Shown here piece by piece: positions 50,101-51,459 of a stretch of 51,459 nt of DNA (within the stretch, counting starts at the first letter, position 1; each line of letters opens with the position of its first letter). Under the pieces are notes generated by a model. It was not told where the DNA came from and searched no databases. It saw only the letters and a list, made by a program, of their open reading frames with translations. Position numbers and translations under genes: made by a program. Origin of the DNA: a virus; the IMG/VR virus record IMGVR_UViG_3300025585_000057, positions 1-51,459 of that record, one strand, 5' to 3'.

Positions 50101-51459
50101 GCCTTATCTCGACCTCCGAAGCAGTTTCGACGCCCCCCATTTCAGGGAAGAATTATCGGAAAACCTTATAGCACACACACGGGTCAATGAGCGCTTCGCT
50201 AAGAACTACACGCCTGAGGAACAGGCACAACTAGATGAATTTAAAAAACAGCACGCGGAGTGGGTTGCGGGTAATAGAACCCAGGAGATACAAGACCTAT
50301 TCGCCGCGTTGAATAAGGCCTACGAGGATCTTCGCAACGCGGCTAACGGGCGCATCATTACGCCTGAATTAGAGGCTGAAGATCCCGTACTTGCAGAAGC
50401 TGCGGATCGCGATCGTAGGCTGTCCGCAGAAATCAAAGCACTACAAGAAACCCGCCGAGCGGCAGAACCCAAGCGCCCCGATATAAAACCCAAAACGGAG
50501 AAGGTGCTCTTTGTCGAGGAAGTGCAATCAGATTGGGCGCAGCAAGGACGGGACTTCGGGTTCATCTTGAAAAACCCACCTAAACTCACAGCGGACGAAC
50601 TTGAGTACGAAGCGATAATCGCCCGTATATCTAGTCCCGAAAATTCTGAATTGAATAAAATAGCAGGGCTCCCTCCAACGAGAGAGGAACAGGAGCGACT
50701 GGAAGAACTCCGCGCACATAATGTCGACAAGTCATATAAGAAGAAGATTAAACCGGATATTAAAGCTGCACCCTTTGTTACCGACACCCAGGCATGGGTG
50801 ACGCTAGTAACTAAGCGCCTCTTACGTTATGCAGCCGAAAACGGATTCACCAGGATTAGTTGGACTACAGGAGCCCAGCAGGCGGAGCGGTACCGTGCCG
50901 CTCTGTTAGCTCAAGTTGATGAGATACTCTACTCTAAGAATAAATACGGTACCTATAGCTTCGAACTGTACAAGAACGGCAATCCGTCGAACCAAAGGAT
51001 ATGGGAGGAAAACGTTTCCGCAGACCGTATCATGGCGGTGTTCGGAAAGGATATCGGCGAGAAGATAGTAAACGGCCCTGTTACTGAGGGCGACAATAAG
51101 AATGTTATATCTGCCGACGGCTTAACCGTCGGGGGTCAGGGCATGAAGGACTTCTACGACAAACTGCTGCCTTCAGTGGTATCTAAAGTAACGAAGTCCC
51201 TCGGGGGATCCGGTAAGATTGAAATTATCGATTTCACCGGTAAGGGCAAAGTCTACGATGACGAAATCGGTGTGCAGCAGTCGATAGCCATTACCCCTGC
51301 TATGGTTGAGAAGATCATGTCGGGGCTGCCGCTGTTCAAGGGCGAGAGGGGTAGTTTTAACCCGAACACCTTCATTACCACGTTGACCGATGGCAGCGAC
51401 AAATCAACGGTAATCCACGAAGGCGGGCACTTCTACCTGGAAGCTCTTGCGGATATGGC
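44180..51459 (+). CDS. Giant large polyvalent protein, N-terminal 2426 residues (partial)
   Basis: Open from ATG 44180 to the edge. Segments: charged helical N-terminus (1-120); Gly/Ala-rich hydrophobic stretch (about 215-390) that may insert in membranes; a domain around 850-970 (VGVHYSHEKRT, YGTGLTGKERDRV) reminiscent of ADP-ribosyltransferase-like LPP modules; a domain around 1030-1280 with NNNHMWVF, VHDYFGH and ETRGQNSWVNFG; helical region 1340-1680 (MGSHGYLTMDRWW, DIQAVLWFF); a domain around 1970-2290 (LFRLPYLD, FVEEVQSDWAQQGRDFGF, FVTDTQAWVTLVTKR, ISWTTGAQQAERY); and zincin HEGGH (2413-2417). Probably injected with the DNA and active against host functions; the first residues of the left-edge gene continue the domain. 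Confidence 0.9.
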   Translation, partial: MADILEQPEDNNDIPPVPRIKPLSAKALQADRVSVAINRGLMGNPADAAKRKEYSKELGVEPHEIRDLNEAKAEVIKKRSQMDQLIETNPGLARYLLNNPITPELASEDLPALHKIARMWRRTALDPIVQVFGKGSSMLAQGAVGAADIATRFVPGKTQDLGKTLEDAGFKFKELDQILEGMLSPEQQLANMKRAEQKTFTGALEAMVESPSAASDMVLSSLAAMYGGGALGAVLKKVAPAASAAVAAALGESVVITGGLQEKIRQESKTGTTTEAQKSIATLAGTAAGGVSAISNVIARKLGLPDIDAYIASGGLKNALSTSGVPPSLAKVILSGTVVEGAEEMSQSALESVAENVALGKQWDDGLGAAAAQGLVAGSLTQLGFSPMMIRDAQNTIEDNISRERHKAASDALQNTFKAMRAEGTRDMLAKVGEAVSESNLRNLSTDAFAEFVDHMTEDSDVDAVYVPVEKLDEVLLQSGMSESELTDKMPEVADNIRIARATKGDVRIPVKDYLVNFAGTPTEKSLLDHLKIDPEGMTFAESQEFMQSQKTEFEAQAQQIIAADQPVLSAEEYAKQPVEGKTYKQYLQEHPDQNAVIEADSKNVERVIVGELNKAGRFNREANAVYAVPFREFFRTAAIRETRSTGKLVTPTEIYERYPLKYQMRGETPTATPDTLTQPVTAATPEDFKTENIQDILENGNWMIVAATNPNASTLTDEENEKLHAKLLADLDARGLKYEVVYGRYPGDATEMPSVLVYDVDNATARDFANRYDQDSVLVRDGFIYRDGQVKPHLGNVTTYSDTASAFSAGGYTRVPSTGAIFSVDFDWDANDRYTPGADFYTQPTIQKPGSMTLVGVHYSHEKRTVLDGMKYGTGLTGKERDRVLYGANTDDNIKTRVDFYTDTGNGVTPESGLGGVKHEVLLTDIYDASVNPLNLSYPPTWDGGNTFEQQVLANGFKGYFVNQGKQGRVVLLGEAARAVPVPTPEQLEEQKYEQRRRSGFPSAETRAYQGTREADGSLKGLPRQVGGFNAAHYRKAEEVTRKYMADAGLPYNPPSQYVTVDPERAKRIASAFDAMKHDPQDPLVKEAYAALAAETIAQYKAVLDSGLVIEFIDFSKTGDPYEGNPRKMTEDVINNNHMWVFSTREGFGSDAAFDPTDNPLLAETEFEISGQKALVNDLFRVVHDYFGHVKEGVGFRASGEENAWRAHMSMFSPLAGRALTTETRGQNSWVNFGPYAEHNKTASGADTHYADQKIGLLPEWVSADGVNDSVGAEGYQQSARRLMLKTENLKKYGLKPGGKYTTREVVAALEARQRDKYGIIEKGDYSEEAINKISSWIAEEVRFEMSDPDNSGLGWYSWKYQRALDIMGEKYPELLTDKNARSTFTALLAITSDGNRPSINTILADVAYAEYRKTGRFGSLEGKTARTNIPVVISRLQSLYDEFGGDVEKVHQYLMSEKTLGELKREAEAAGKTLSSPYEVSTMLPMAALEFGPKLGAFYANLMGSHGYLTMDRWWSRTFNRYRGLLLTAPTKEGLNTFRNLIGQPELSDDEVVSAVVPFAERLGARKFKTRLAQLVGKSEPSKKADAEKWMKIAREKAGDAFEELLAEHNIERAANTIYKAAFISIEDSPFGAKDRTFMINATKKARRKLKATGLDISISDIQAVLWFFEKKLYGELGTKFSGTVSYEDTARKIISGQLTASDLGSEDDGAIDGVDEEEVSVGDEDYADEGGYQQSSFYSALEREIGGLNKIANKEGSVKPDQAIKWIEARQKEGKFKKEEVEAVGVLDWLQTRTGDVKVAAVEDFVRQNGVQLEVMVLGDNPIDEDRVYEVARESFFNNFDVYQHPYYESLIENAVRDTAREMLDDPEHLVWELYGENWHDTEDLESYSRDDVSELARRLQESLSVYEIIGEDVEDDIRDEVYTLVWDEESDYYLDDARTFLQEQEGSYPAEFEDYQLDGGENYREILFRLPYLDLRSSFDAPHFREELSENLIAHTRVNERFAKNYTPEEQAQLDEFKKQHAEWVAGNRTQEIQDLFAALNKAYEDLRNAANGRIITPELEAEDPVLAEAADRDRRLSAEIKALQETRRAAEPKRPDIKPKTEKVLFVEEVQSDWAQQGRDFGFILKNPPKLTADELEYEAIIARISSPENSELNKIAGLPPTREEQERLEELRAHNVDKSYKKKIKPDIKAAPFVTDTQAWVTLVTKRLLRYAAENGFTRISWTTGAQQAERYRAALLAQVDEILYSKNKYGTYSFELYKNGNPSNQRIWEENVSADRIMAVFGKDIGEKIVNGPVTEGDNKNVISADGLTVGGQGMKDFYDKLLPSVVSKVTKSLGGSGKIEIIDFTGKGKVYDDEIGVQQSIAITPAMVEKIMSGLPLFKGERGSFNPNTFITTLTDGSDKSTVIHEGGHFYLEALADM

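Noticed and set aside
1-51459. Integrase, lysogeny module, tRNA genes and insertion sequences
   Set aside because: None was recognised on either strand. The Cro-like regulator alone is not evidence for lysogeny; a short missing segment cannot be excluded.

Overview
The window is almost the whole genome of a tailed phage with a short tail (podovirus-type morphogenesis genes). The host is probably Gram-negative, because an inner-membrane spanin gene with an embedded outer-membrane spanin lipoprotein gene is present. I see no integrase, no tRNA genes, no CRISPR array and no insertion sequence. The two ends of the window are the two halves of one giant 'large polyvalent protein' gene. The right end stops about ten residues after an HEGGH zinc-protease motif, and the left end begins inside what looks like the rest of the same domain. 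The DNA is therefore probably circular or circularly permuted and cut inside this gene. A direct join is out of frame, so a short piece (length 2 modulo 3) is missing.

Layout. (1) 1-3584: end of the giant polyvalent protein. (2) 3574-6442, plus strand: a propeller-like protein, a holin candidate, Rz/Rz1 spanins, two small membrane proteins and a membrane-anchored HNH protein. (3) 6377-14704, minus strand: the replication and host-takeover operon. It carries a DksA/TraR-like zinc finger, an SNF2-type helicase, a VRR-NUC nuclease, an Rmf/CrpP-like small protein, a family A DNA polymerase with 3'-5' exonuclease, a DUF2815 ssDNA-binding protein, a DUF2800 RecB/Cas4-like nuclease and several unknowns. 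(4) 14705-14842: a divergent control region with an inverted-repeat operator. (5) 14843-20036, plus strand: a Cro/YdaS-like regulator, a primase-helicase, unknown early genes, an M15 peptidase endolysin, a second promoter/operator and a small HTH protein. (6) 20339-21510: about 1.2 kb without convincing genes, G-rich and hairpin-rich, ending in nine iterons spaced two helical turns apart and an AT-rich stretch. This is the best candidate replication origin. (7) 21511-33164: a repeat-containing protein, the small terminase, a 7-kb cassette of surface proteins including three tandem glycine-rich fibre paralogues, and the large terminase carrying two inteins. (8) 33175-44180: portal, scaffold, capsid, tail tube, nozzle and internal virion proteins. 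(9) 44180-51459: first 2426 codons of the giant polyvalent protein.

How the parts work together. The divergent region and its regulator probably set early expression of the replication operon and the primase side. The polymerase, primase-helicase, SSB, nucleases and SNF2 helicase form a self-contained replication and recombination set. TraR-like and Rmf-like proteins could redirect host RNA polymerase and ribosomes. Structural genes run in one direction, with terminators bracketing the major capsid gene so that it can be expressed separately. The giant protein is placed where podoviruses encode ejected internal proteins and probably enters the host with the DNA.

The most unusual items are the large terminase interrupted at Walker A by a class 3-type intein and just before Walker B by a mini-intein, the small-terminase start codon inside a long perfect hairpin, and the phased iteron array. 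All names are by motif recognition from the sequence; no database search was run.
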